Assembly: GCA_019323015.1 (NCBI GenBank)
Contig: JAHWHY010000005.1
Location: 1-64,000, forward strand
DNA from: Candidatus Woesearchaeota archaeon
GTDB taxonomy: Archaea; Nanobdellota; Nanobdellia; Woesearchaeales; ARS49
Reading direction: 5' to 3'
DNA: 64,000 bases
A program made the position numbers and the translations under genes. The notes under the pieces are model-generated. The model made no database searches. It was not told where the DNA came from and worked only from the letters and a program-made list of their open reading frames with translations. Shown one piece after another: positions 8,862-16,192 of the stretch (position 1 is its first letter; each line of letters opens with the position of its first letter).

Positions 8862-8872
8862 GGTGGAAAAAA

Positions 8873-9691
8873 ATGGATCATTTAGATGAATTGGAAAGCA
8901 AAAGCATATATATTATTCGTGAGGCATACAAGCAGTACAAGAATCTTGCTATGCTTTGGTCTATTGGAAAAGATTCTACTGCATTACTGTGGCTTTGTAG
9001 AAAGGCTTTTTTTGGAAGAGTTCCTTTTCCTGTTGTTCATATTGATACAACGTATAAGTTCAAGGAGATTTATGAGTTTAGGGACAAGTACGCTAAAGAG
9101 TGGAATCTTAAGTTAGTTGTTGGCAGGAATGAAGAAGCTGTTGCAGCTGGAATGGGCCCTACTAAGGGAAATAAGTTTGAGTGCTGCAATCAATTAAAAA
9201 CAATTGCTTTAAAGCAGACCATTGCTAAACAGAAGTTTAGTGCTTTGCTTCTTGGTATTAGAAGGGACGAGCATGGCATTAGGGCTAAAGAAAGAGTTTT
9301 CTCTCCTAGAAACCAGCAGTTTAAGTGGGATTACAAGAATCAGCCTCCAGAGCTTTGGGATCAGTATAAGTCGAAGCAGGCTGAAGATGAGCATTTGAGA
9401 GTTCATCCTATTTTGCATTGGACAGAGCAGGATATCTGGGATTATGTCAAGAGAGAAAAGATTCCTATCACAGAATTGTATTTTGCTAAAGAGATGGAAA
9501 ACGGCGAGTGGAAAAGATACAGAAGTATTGGTTGCGAGACCTGCTGTAATCCAATCTGTTCAAAGGCAACTGATGTTGATAAGATAGTTGAAGAGTTAAG
9601 GACTACCAAGGTAGCAGAGCGTTCAGGAAGAGCACAAGACAAAGAATCTGCATACATTATGCAGAAGCTGAGATCACTGGGATACATGTGA
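8873..9691 (+). CDS. cysD: CysD-like PP-loop enzyme (ATP sulfurylase small subunit family) with APS-reductase-type cysteines
   Basis: 272 residues from the ATG at 8873, which has a GAGGTGG site 6 bases upstream (a TTG at 8858 is rejected). The PP-loop SIGKDST is at 30-36. CysD-type motifs follow: PFPVVHIDTTYKF, RRDEHGIRAKERVFSPR (130-146), KNQPPELW (155-162) and a C-terminal SERQGR-like AERSGRAQDKE. CysD with CysN makes adenylylsulfate (APS) from ATP and sulfate. Unlike E. coli CysD, it has a CC pair (104-105) and C221, C224, C225, C229 in the GC motif. CC plus CxxC is the [4Fe-4S] signature of assimilatory APS reductases. The reductase's C-terminal catalytic cysteine is absent; the protein ends in LRSLGYM. 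Confidence 0.88.
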   Translation: MDHLDELESKSIYIIREAYKQYKNLAMLWSIGKDSTALLWLCRKAFFGRVPFPVVHIDTTYKFKEIYEFRDKYAKEWNLKLVVGRNEEAVAAGMGPTKGNKFECCNQLKTIALKQTIAKQKFSALLLGIRRDEHGIRAKERVFSPRNQQFKWDYKNQPPELWDQYKSKQAEDEHLRVHPILHWTEQDIWDYVKREKIPITELYFAKEMENGEWKRYRSIGCETCCNPICSKATDVDKIVEELRTTKVAERSGRAQDKESAYIMQKLRSLGYM

Positions 9692-9695
9692 GAAT

Positions 9696-9950
9696 ATGGC
9701 AGACAAGCACGTTAGAAGCATAGCAAAGAGTATCAGTTGGAGGACGATTGCCACGCTCACCACTATGATTTTAGTTTTTGTTTTTACTGGAAAGCTCGCT
9801 TTGGCAGCAGGCATTGGCTTTTTTGAGGTAATAATCAAATTGACAGTGTATTACGCTCATGAAAGAGCATGGGATAACATCACTTGGGGACGATATGCTA
9901 AGGCAAAGGCAGGCGTAATAAAGAAATTAAGAGATTTGGGGTATATTTGA
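9696..9950 (+). CDS. DUF2061 small membrane protein with LGY tail
   Basis: 84 residues. The family pattern is clear: RSIAKSISWRTIATLTTM at the N-terminus, a hydrophobic pair of segments (about 15-55), then YYAHERAWDNITWGR. DUF2061 proteins have no proven function but, as I recall, often sit beside cysD/cysN/cysC genes, as here. The last residues are IKKLRDLGYI, matching the tails of the two RHH proteins and CysD. It starts 4 bases after cysD. A role in sulfate uptake or in anchoring the sulfurylase at the membrane is possible (inference). Confidence 0.85.
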   Translation: MADKHVRSIAKSISWRTIATLTTMILVFVFTGKLALAAGIGFFEVIIKLTVYYAHERAWDNITWGRYAKAKAGVIKKLRDLGYI

Positions 9951-9952
9951 AA

Positions 9953-10399
9953 ATGGAAAATTGTGTTTTTTGTAAGATGGTGAATGGAGATATTCCTGTA
10001 AAAAAGATTTTTGAGTCAGATAGGTTTTTTGCTATTCTGGACCAGAATCCTGTGACAGAAGGTCATTCTTTATTGATTCCAAAGGCGCATTATGAAAAGC
10101 AGACAGATATGCCTGCTGAAGATCGCAAGGAGTTAGGAATTGCTCTTGGTGCTTTAGCAGAAAAGCTTAAGGAGGTATTTGGGGATAATATGAATATATC
10201 AAATACTAGTGGTGAATTCGCAAGCCAAAGTGTTCCTCATTTTCATATTCATCTTATTCCAAGGCATGAGGGAGACCGCCTTTGGGATGGTGATAAGTCA
10301 AGGATTGTTCTTGACAGAAGTTCTGGCTTTGAGAGATTAAAGCCTTCAAAAGAAGAAATTGAACAATTAGCAAATAAATTAACAGGTGATAAACAATGA
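9953..10399 (+). CDS. HIT-family nucleotide hydrolase/transferase
   Basis: 148 residues. The N-terminal CVFCKMVNG cysteine pair and the triad HFHIHL at about 96-101 are characteristic of Hint-type HIT proteins, which hydrolyse or transfer AMP from aminoacyl- or nucleoside phosphoramidates and related mixed anhydrides. Some HIT enzymes cleave APS, a known activity in plants and other organisms. Its place between cysD and cysN therefore may be meaningful. The ATG at 9953 is preferred over the overlapping TTG at 9947. It overlaps cysN by 4 bases. The true substrate is unknown. Confidence 0.88.
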   Translation: MENCVFCKMVNGDIPVKKIFESDRFFAILDQNPVTEGHSLLIPKAHYEKQTDMPAEDRKELGIALGALAEKLKEVFGDNMNISNTSGEFASQSVPHFHIHLIPRHEGDRLWDGDKSRIVLDRSSGFERLKPSKEEIEQLANKLTGDKQ

Positions 10400-11643
10400 A
10401 TGAACAAGACCATTTGAAATTTGCAATCGTTGGCCATGTAGATCATGGAAAATCAACTTTAATCGGCAGGTTATTCTATGATACAGACTCTTTGCCAGAA
10501 GGCAAGATAGAAGAAATTAAAAAAATCTGTGATGAACTTGGAAAGGATATTGAATTTGGCTTTATCATGGATCATTTGCAGGAAGAAAGAGAGCAGGGCA
10601 TAACAATTGATACTGCGCAGACTTTTTTCAAGACAAAGAAAAGGCATTATGTAATAATTGATGCTCCTGGTCACAAGGAATTCACAAAAAACATGATTAC
10701 CGGCGCTTCTCAAGCAGAAGCTGCTCTCTTGATTGTTGATGCAGATGAGGGTGTGCAGGAACAGACCAAGAGGCATGCAAATATCTTGAGTTTGCTTAAT
10801 CTTCAGCAGGTTATTGTTGTTATGAATAAGATGGACTTAGTAGAATACAAGGAAGAGCGTTTTAATGAGGTCAAAAAAGAACTTATTGCATTCCTGGATT
10901 CTATCAACATAAAACCGTCTTATATTATTCCTATCTCTGCCAAAGAAGGGGATAATATAGCAAAAAAATCAGAGAACATGCCTTGGTACACTGATAAAAC
11001 TGTTCTTGAGGCTTTGGACACTTTTACTCCAAAAACAAGCCCTGTTGAAAAGCCTCTGCGTTACCCTATACAAGACGTATATAAGTTTGATGACAAGAGG
11101 ATCTTAGCAGGCAGGGTCGAATCAGGCGTTATTAAGAAAGGCGATAAAGTATTATTCCTTCCTTCTAATAGCGAAAGCAGTGTTAAAACTATTGAAGACA
11201 TGCATGGCGAACAGCAGGAAGCTTCTGCTGGCAAGAGCACAGGCATTACTATTGAGCATCCTTTGTTTGTTGAGCGTGGAGAGGTTGCTTGTGATCCATC
11301 CAAAGACAAGCCGACTGTCACAACAAGATTTAAGGGAAAGGTTTTTTGGATGTCTAAATTGCCTTTTGAAAAGGCTGAAAAAATAACACTAAAGATTGCT
11401 ACGCAGGAAGTTGAGTGTACAGTTGAAAAGATTGAGAGAAAGCTTGATTCCTCTACTCTTGCTGTTCTGGAGGAAGATGCTTCTGGACTTAAGGAGTGGG
11501 AAGTTGGCGAGATGATTTTCAAGACAGACAGTCCTGTTGTGATTGAGGGATTTGATGAAACACCAGAATTAGGCAGGTTTGTTCTTGTTAAGGGCGAGGA
11601 TGTCTGTGCTGGTGGAATAGTCACGCACAAGGATTTAGAATAA
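10396..11643 (+). CDS. cysN: Sulfate adenylyltransferase GTPase subunit CysN
   Basis: 415 residues. GTPase motifs: GHVDHGKST at 13-21 (G1), DAPGHKEF near 88-95 (G3) and NKMD near 143-146 (G4). The effector loop REQGITIDTAQ precedes G3, as in CysN and EF1A relatives. Beta-barrel domains 2 and 3 follow, and there is no fused APS kinase (CysC). CysN couples GTP hydrolysis to APS formation by CysD. It starts with an ATG overlapping the HIT gene stop, with an AGGTGA site upstream. EF-Tu/EF1A was considered, but the CysN-type switch region and the cysD context decide. Confidence 0.9.
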   Translation: MNEQDHLKFAIVGHVDHGKSTLIGRLFYDTDSLPEGKIEEIKKICDELGKDIEFGFIMDHLQEEREQGITIDTAQTFFKTKKRHYVIIDAPGHKEFTKNMITGASQAEAALLIVDADEGVQEQTKRHANILSLLNLQQVIVVMNKMDLVEYKEERFNEVKKELIAFLDSINIKPSYIIPISAKEGDNIAKKSENMPWYTDKTVLEALDTFTPKTSPVEKPLRYPIQDVYKFDDKRILAGRVESGVIKKGDKVLFLPSNSESSVKTIEDMHGEQQEASAGKSTGITIEHPLFVERGEVACDPSKDKPTVTTRFKGKVFWMSKLPFEKAEKITLKIATQEVECTVEKIERKLDSSTLAVLEEDASGLKEWEVGEMIFKTDSPVVIEGFDETPELGRFVLVKGEDVCAGGIVTHKDLE

Positions 11644-11666
11644 ATAACAAAGACAAAGGTGGGAGA

Positions 11667-11981
11667 ATGGCATTGTTTCATTGGGGACTAGAAAGATTCA
11701 TAAGATATGTATCAGAGAATAAACCAACACATATAGAAGTTACAACAGATTTAGATGAAGGCGGAGACGCACAGTATGTTTGTGAGCATTTCGGTGTTTT
11801 CACTGGGTATTACGAGAACGGGAAACCTATTGTTGCAAGAAAAAAGTACGGTGGAACAAAATCCACACCAGAAGAAATGGCGCCTCTGTTTGATGCAGAT
11901 ATCCAAAGACTTCAAGAAATGAAAATAGATGTCTTCAAGATAAAGGGTTTTGTAAATGAATCAGATAAAGAACATAGCTAA
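11667..11981 (+). CDS. Small protein of unknown function in the sulfur operon
   Basis: 104 residues, soluble, mildly acidic, with no motif I recognise. It starts after a strong GGTGGGA ribosome-binding site and overlaps the prenyltransferase gene by 26 bases, so it is clearly translated as part of the operon. Notable stretches are TTDLDEGGDAQYVCEHFGVF near residues 26-45 and YGGTKSTPEE near 67-76. It does not carry the LGY tail of the upstream genes. Function is unknown; context links it to sulfate activation or glycan lipid assembly. Confidence 0.7.
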   Translation: MALFHWGLERFIRYVSENKPTHIEVTTDLDEGGDAQYVCEHFGVFTGYYENGKPIVARKKYGGTKSTPEEMAPLFDADIQRLQEMKIDVFKIKGFVNESDKEHS

Positions 11982-12819
11982 GCTGCTTAGGCCAGCACAA
12001 TGGTATAAGAATCTGTTAGTTTTTGTTCCTATTGTTTTTTCTGGAAATCTTGCTAATTTGCATTTACTCATGCTAACTTTTGTTGGTTTTCTTGCTCTTT
12101 GTGCTGTTTCTTCTGCTAATTATGTTATTAATGATTTGATTGATATAAAGAGTGACAGAAGGCATCCTGAGAAAAGAAAAAGGCCTCTTGCTGCTCGAAA
12201 GATTAAGATTTGGCAGGCTATTGTTCTTGCAATTGTTTTATTGATTATTGCAGTGGGTATTAGTGCTGGCCTGGATATTAATTTCTTTTATGCAGTTGCG
12301 TTCTTGTTTGGCTTTAGTTTGCTTTACTCGTTATTGCTTAAGAGAGAGCCATTCTTAGATATTATCGCAATAGGCATTAATTTTGTTGTCAGGGCTGTTG
12401 CTGGTGTGTTTATTATTGGTGTTGAGACATCTCCTTGGCTTATTGCTTGTGTTTTTTTCCTGGCTCTGTTTTTATTGGCTGGAAAAAGGCATTCAGATGC
12501 TGCATTTCTTGGGAAAAATGCTAAAAAGCACAGAAGCACGCTGAAAATATACACCCCTACTATCACTAATGCTTTGATGATTATCACTACAACGCTTTTA
12601 GTGGTTTCTTACAGCTTATATTCGTTTTTAAGTGATAATACGTCTTATTTGATTTTTTCATTGCCATTTGCCCTGTATTTGATTTTCAGGTACTTTTCTC
12701 TGGTTTATACCGGCTCTCCTATTGCAAGGCATCCAGAAAGAGTTTTTTTGGATCTTAGAATGGATATTGCAATGGTTTTATGGGCAATTGCTACTTTAGT
12801 TATACTTTATTTCTTGTAG
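11956..12819 (+). CDS. UbiA-family prenyltransferase (decaprenyl-phosphate phosphoribosyltransferase-like)
   Basis: 287 residues, about 8-9 transmembrane helices. The first aspartate-rich motif NDLIDIKSD (59-67) fits NxxxDxxxD of UbiA enzymes, followed by the basic HPEKRKRPLAA. LRPAQWYKN at the N-terminus and the KRHSDAAFLG region near 175 resemble the subfamily that moves phosphoribose to polyprenyl phosphate. In this context it could make the lipid carrier intermediate for the glycan. It overlaps the upstream gene by 26 bases and the convergent nucleotidyltransferase by 13. Other UbiA substrates cannot be excluded. Confidence 0.82.
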   Translation: MNQIKNIAKLLRPAQWYKNLLVFVPIVFSGNLANLHLLMLTFVGFLALCAVSSANYVINDLIDIKSDRRHPEKRKRPLAARKIKIWQAIVLAIVLLIIAVGISAGLDINFFYAVAFLFGFSLLYSLLLKREPFLDIIAIGINFVVRAVAGVFIIGVETSPWLIACVFFLALFLLAGKRHSDAAFLGKNAKKHRSTLKIYTPTITNALMIITTTLLVVSYSLYSFLSDNTSYLIFSLPFALYLIFRYFSLVYTGSPIARHPERVFLDLRMDIAMVLWAIATLVILYFL

Positions 12820-13517
12820 ATTTTGTTTACTTCTTTGTATTGCTCGTGGCTTCCTATGTCATACCAAGGCGCTGTATAAACCACTGCATAAACTGGTTTT
12901 GTTTTCATGATTAATTTTGGCAAAGGTATCCCTATTGTATTTTTTTGTGAAACTGCAGCAGGAATATCTTCTGCTCTTATGAAATAACACAGTGTTGCTG
13001 CAAGTGTTGATTTTGGGTTCTGGGGTTTTTCTTCAATATCACTTATTTTTCCATTTTCATCAGATATAACATTGCCTAATTTTCGTGCTTCTTCAATTGT
13101 TTTAACATCAAATGCTGCTATTGTAGATGCTTTTTTCTCTTTTGATAGCGTCACTAGCTTGTTAAGGTCAAATTCAAATAAGTTGTCTCCACCAACAATC
13201 ATCAGGTCTTCTGTTATGTTTTCTGCTTCTATTGCAAAGATTATGTCATCCACTACCCCTAATCTGTCTTCATTGCTTGTTGTGCCATCGTTTAAGATTT
13301 TTATTCCTTTTTTGTTTTCTGCCCAGTTCTTGAAGTCTTCATAAAATTTAGAATTAGTAACAATAATTATTTCATTTATTTCAGGCACTTCTTTTATTTT
13401 GCCTATAATCCACTCTATCATTAGCTTGTTCCCTACTGGAAGAAGTGGTTTTGCCTTGTTTTTTGTCAAGGGATACAATCTTGTTGCATATCCTGCTGCT
13501 AATATTACTGCTTTCAT
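12807..13517 (-). CDS. Sugar-phosphate nucleotidyltransferase
   Basis: 236 residues. The N-terminal signature KAVILAAGYATRLYPLT with a following KAKPLLPVGNKL is the nucleotide- and metal-binding motif of NTP_transferase enzymes. The second aspartate motif appears in VGGDNLFEF near 110. It has only the catalytic domain and lacks a C-terminal left-handed beta-helix, so it resembles short RfbA- or MurNAc-1-P uridylyltransferase-like members. It would activate a sugar-1-phosphate for the glycan pathway. It converges on the prenyltransferase gene. Nucleotide and sugar specificity are unknown. Confidence 0.88.
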   Translation of the reverse strand: MKAVILAAGYATRLYPLTKNKAKPLLPVGNKLMIEWIIGKIKEVPEINEIIIVTNSKFYEDFKNWAENKKGIKILNDGTTSNEDRLGVVDDIIFAIEAENITEDLMIVGGDNLFEFDLNKLVTLSKEKKASTIAAFDVKTIEEARKLGNVISDENGKISDIEEKPQNPKSTLAATLCYFIRAEDIPAAVSQKNTIGIPLPKLIMKTKPVYAVVYTAPWYDIGSHEQYKEVNKIYKK

Positions 13518-13578
13518 GATTATCGTCTAGAAACCGACTTTTTATAAATCTTATGCTATTTAAACTTCAAGCGAAAGC

Positions 13579-13586
13579 TTTATAAA
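13579..13586 (+). promoter_or_regulatory. TATA box of 5S rRNA
   Basis: TTTATAAA preceded by TTCAAGCGAAAGC. The 5S gene begins 23 bases after the box. The same TTCAAGC-N-AAAG context precedes the gyrA TATA box at 61233-61240. Confidence 0.75.
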
Positions 13587-13608
13587 TCGCCTATTACTCC
13601 ATAGCTAT

Positions 13609-13719
13609 AGGACGGCCATAGGGGCCGGGTTCCACCCAGTCTCATTCGAACCTGGCAGTTAAACCGGCTTCCGTATCGGGCTGTACTGCACTACGCGGGA
13701 AATCCGATAAGCTGTCCGC
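13609..13719 (+). rRNA. 5S ribosomal RNA
   Basis: About 111 bases. Terminal helix I pairs GGACGGC (13610-13616) with GCTGTCC (13711-13717). The internal segments CCACCCAGTCTCATTCGAAC and GGCAGTTAAACCGGC match the conserved loop A/B/C region of archaeal 5S rRNA, and the TACTGCACTACGCGGGAA region forms arm IV/V. No 16S or 23S gene is nearby, so the 5S is unlinked. Its own TATA box is at the expected distance. Exact ends are uncertain by a few bases. Confidence 0.93.
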
Positions 13720-13740
13720 CTTTTCTTTAATCTTTTATCG
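13707..13740 (+). repeat. Direct repeat copy 1 (3' end of 5S rRNA plus flank)
   Basis: 34 bases from inside the last 5S helix through the T-rich flank. They recur at 13880-13913 with 32 of 34 identical positions. The spacing between copies is 173 bases. Confidence 0.85.
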
Positions 13741-13771
13741 CAAAGATGAATAGAAAAAGCAATTTTGCGCT

Positions 13772-13873
13772 CACGACCTTGTGTCGTGCTGTTTTGATCC
13801 ACTCTCAAAAACTTTCAGTTTTTGTGAGTTCTTACGGAACTTTGTTCCGAAAGATAACTTTTTTTAAAAGTTA
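13772..13873. repeat. Four consecutive short hairpins downstream of 5S rRNA
   Basis: Four near-perfect inverted repeats follow each other: CACGAC/GTCGTG (13772-13788), a 12-base stem with one mismatch (13801-13829), CGGAAC-TTT-GTTCCG (13835-13849) and TAACTTTT-TTT-AAAAGTTA (13855-13873). The block is enclosed by the two copies of the 5S tail. No open frame of note lies here. It could be a terminator array, a small RNA or a mobile hairpin element; the sequence alone does not decide. Confidence 0.7.
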
Positions 13874-13879
13874 GCCGTT

Positions 13880-13913
13880 ATAAGCTGTCCACCTTTTCTT
13901 TAATCTTTTACCG
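13880..13913 (+). repeat. Direct repeat copy 2 (displaced 5S 3' tail)
   Basis: Second copy of the 34-base sequence at 13707-13740, with two substitutions. It includes GCTGTCC, the 3' strand of 5S helix I, without the rest of the gene. It ends about 20 bases before the stop of the convergent RqcH gene. Confidence 0.85.
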
Positions 13914-13932
13914 AAAACTCAATAAGAAAAAG

Positions 13933-15051
13933 TTATTTTATCTCTATAATAATTTCACCAGTCTTCTCATTAATTTGTTTGATATATTTTACTTTCTTTA
14001 GTTTATCTTTTATCTCTTGCCAATTCATTGTTTTCTTCATTTTTTGTATCTCAGAAAATAGTGTCTTTAATTCTTGGTATTTTTCATAGATTTTTTCTCC
14101 TTTTTCCTGGAATTCTTTTGCTTTTTTCTCTTGTAACAATAAATTGTCTTTTTGTATCTTGATTTTTGTATCTATTCTTCCTATTTCTTTGCCAAATTTA
14201 TCTGATACTTGTTTTAGTTCTTTTTTCTCTATTCCTTTTGATAAAATAGAATCAAGTGCCTGGCTGTATGTCTTGAAAGATTCTTGCCTTTTTGTTTCAT
14301 AGAGTTTTAGTTTAAATGGTGTTATGTCTATGACTTCATTATCTTCATATACAACAACAGGCGCTATTTTTTGTTGTAATAATTCAGATAGTTTTTCATA
14401 TATTTTTTTAATTTCTTGTGCAGTTGGATTTTTCTTTGTTTTAGGAATGTCTGCCATTATGCAGAGTTCTGCTGCATATGTTCCTCCTATCCCTAACTGT
14501 ACTGCGAGTGTTTTTGATATTGTATCTGAAGATGTTTCTATTAATCTCTTGAATTTTGCTGCACTGATATTAAATGGATCATGTTCTCTTGAAGGATAAT
14601 CATATATTTCTCCTTTTTTTATTGTCCTGTCTTTCCATTTCTGAACTGTCAGTGGCTGGATTATTTTTCCTTTTTGGCAGAGTATTGCGTTTCCTTTGCT
14701 GAATAATTCTAAAATTAAGTCATATTTGCTTTCTTTTGTCTCAAATTCTAGCTTTATTATTCTTTCGCTTCCTATCTGCTCTACTTTTCTTAATCTTGCA
14801 CTGGACAAGTATTTTCTTAGCACTCCGCAGAAACCGAGCATTTTTTCAGGCATCTCTGGTTTTGTTTCTGTGAGCCAGATAAAGCCCGGCAATATCACCC
14901 GAAGCATTTTTTTGCCTATTCTTGGAATGTGTAATGAGAATAAGAGTTCTTTTTTTGCAGGCTGATAGATCTTATCTATTTTTCCATCTAATAACTGCTG
15001 GAATTCATCTACTAAATACTTTATTTCTACGCTTGACAGCTCTTTTTTCAT
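13933..15051 (-). CDS. rqcH: RqcH/NEMF-type protein lacking the C-terminal NFACT-R domain
   Basis: 372 residues. The order is NFACT-N (about 1-170), a helix-hairpin-helix-like segment (about 170-215), then a long coiled coil (about 250-350). This matches archaeal RqcH/NEMF, which binds the 60S/50S subunit with peptidyl-tRNA and adds C-terminal alanine tails to stalled chains. Usual length is about 550-700. The NFACT-R (DUF814) part is missing, because the gene ends just before the 5S hairpin block. The catalytic DR motif after the QxG sequence reads SER (QIGSERI), a Glu for Asp change. It may be a split protein with NFACT-R elsewhere, or a reduced form. Confidence 0.78.
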   Translation of the reverse strand: MKKELSSVEIKYLVDEFQQLLDGKIDKIYQPAKKELLFSLHIPRIGKKMLRVILPGFIWLTETKPEMPEKMLGFCGVLRKYLSSARLRKVEQIGSERIIKLEFETKESKYDLILELFSKGNAILCQKGKIIQPLTVQKWKDRTIKKGEIYDYPSREHDPFNISAAKFKRLIETSSDTISKTLAVQLGIGGTYAAELCIMADIPKTKKNPTAQEIKKIYEKLSELLQQKIAPVVVYEDNEVIDITPFKLKLYETKRQESFKTYSQALDSILSKGIEKKELKQVSDKFGKEIGRIDTKIKIQKDNLLLQEKKAKEFQEKGEKIYEKYQELKTLFSEIQKMKKTMNWQEIKDKLKKVKYIKQINEKTGEIIIEIK

Positions 15052-15059
15052 TTTACAAA

Positions 15060-15848
15060 TCAGTTCCAGTTTTTATCTGTTGCAATAACATCATACCCTC
15101 TGCCTGAAAGTAAAAGAGAATACAACTTGTCTAAATCTAAGCGGTTACCAGCACTATCAAAAATATATTTATATATTTTTAGCACATTCACTATTTTTTC
15201 AGAATCGCCTTTGAGATTTTCAAACCTAAACGGGTGTAACGATATAAATAATGTAGGTTTATATTTTTTTAAATATTCTTTAATGTTCGGCAAAACTATC
15301 AATTCTCCTCCTTCAATATCCATTTTAATAAAATTACAATCAACAATCTTATTTAATTTCAGGAATTCCTCTAGGGTAATAGAATGCACACTAATTGTCT
15401 TTTTTGATTTTGCCGATAATAAACTAGATGTACTATCACCAAAGCCAAATCTGCTGCTCAATTTTACTTGCCCGCAACTATTTCCAATGCAACAATTAAA
15501 TACGGTGATTTTCTTTTCTAATTGCTTATTCAATTTAATATTTTCTTTTAGGGATTTTAATGCCACTGGGTCTGGCTCTATTGCATAACAATGCTTAGCA
15601 ATCTGACAACCATACAAAACAGTGGGGCCAATCCAAGCCCCAATATCAATATAAGAATGTTTAGTATCTAAAAACTTATTAAAAACGGCAAAGGTATCTG
15701 GCTCCCATTTATTTGATTTAACTTTATGCCAAAAAGACTTAAAAAACAAATTCCAAACAAAAAATTGCCGAATTTTTTGCATTAAAGACCCGTAATATTG
15801 ATTTACAAAAAAATGTTTTCCATGTATAGTGATTCGCATTTTCTTCAT
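15060..15848 (-). CDS. FkbM-family SAM-dependent methyltransferase
   Basis: 262 residues from the ATG at 15848, which overlaps the upstream stop as ATGA and follows a GGGGGG site; longer starts are rejected. Motif I is YIDIGAWIG near 80-88 with AIEPDP near 105-110. The FkbM-typical KMDIEGGE (about 185-192) and the LHPF segment follow. FkbM enzymes methylate sugar hydroxyls in polysaccharides and natural products. It is co-translated with the two four-helix transporters, suggesting modification of a lipid-linked sugar or glycan. Substrate unknown. Confidence 0.85.
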   Translation of the reverse strand: MKKMRITIHGKHFFVNQYYGSLMQKIRQFFVWNLFFKSFWHKVKSNKWEPDTFAVFNKFLDTKHSYIDIGAWIGPTVLYGCQIAKHCYAIEPDPVALKSLKENIKLNKQLEKKITVFNCCIGNSCGQVKLSSRFGFGDSTSSLLSAKSKKTISVHSITLEEFLKLNKIVDCNFIKMDIEGGELIVLPNIKEYLKKYKPTLFISLHPFRFENLKGDSEKIVNVLKIYKYIFDSAGNRLDLDKLYSLLLSGRGYDVIATDKNWN

Positions 15849-16192
15849 ATCCCCCCTGTAATTAAAATTATGCCTATTATTATGGCAGTTATACCGGCCC
15901 ATTTAAGCAGGTTCATCTTTTCTTTTAAATATTTAACTGCCAAAAGCGTGGATATTATGTATTGTATGGATATTATTGGGTATAAGACAGATAGCTCGCC
16001 TCCTTTGAAAGCAATTAATAATGCAATCATTCCTGTTCCGCAGCAAGCCATTCCTAAGACAACATATTTGTTCTTAATCTGTTGTAATATATTTAAGTTA
16101 AATTTTTTAGATCCTTTTTTGAGAAGTATTACTCCTATTCCTCCGAGTATTCCTGATAAGATAGCTAATAGTATTGCCCAGAGTTGTGTCAT
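15845..16192 (-). CDS. Four-helix EamA/SMR-type transporter subunit B
   Basis: 115 residues with four transmembrane helices, half of a ten-helix DMT transporter. GVILLKKGSKK after helix 1 and GGELSVLYPIISIQYI around helix 3 match the EamA half-domain. The start at 16192 forms an ATGA overlap with the upstream paralogue. Two adjacent, distinct half-size subunits are the layout of ArnE/ArnF, which flip a lipid-linked aminosugar. It therefore probably acts as a heterodimer with its neighbour. The FkbM gene follows with another ATGA overlap. Confidence 0.8.
   Translation of the reverse strand: MTQLWAILLAILSGILGGIGVILLKKGSKKFNLNILQQIKNKYVVLGMACCGTGMIALLIAFKGGELSVLYPIISIQYIISTLLAVKYLKEKMNLLKWAGITAIIIGIILITGGI

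Noticed and set aside
8858..8872. TTG start for the CysD-like protein
   Set aside because: The ATG at 8873 has an ideal GAGGTGG site and the usual CysD N-terminus; the extension overlaps that site.
8873..9691. Calling the gene a classical APS/PAPS reductase
   Set aside because: Its overall motifs and the partner CysN match CysD, and the reductase C-terminal catalytic cysteine is absent. Reported as a variant instead.
13707..13913. Attachment sites of an integrated virus or plasmid
   Set aside because: Only about 170 bases lie between the repeats, and no integrase or other mobile gene is present.
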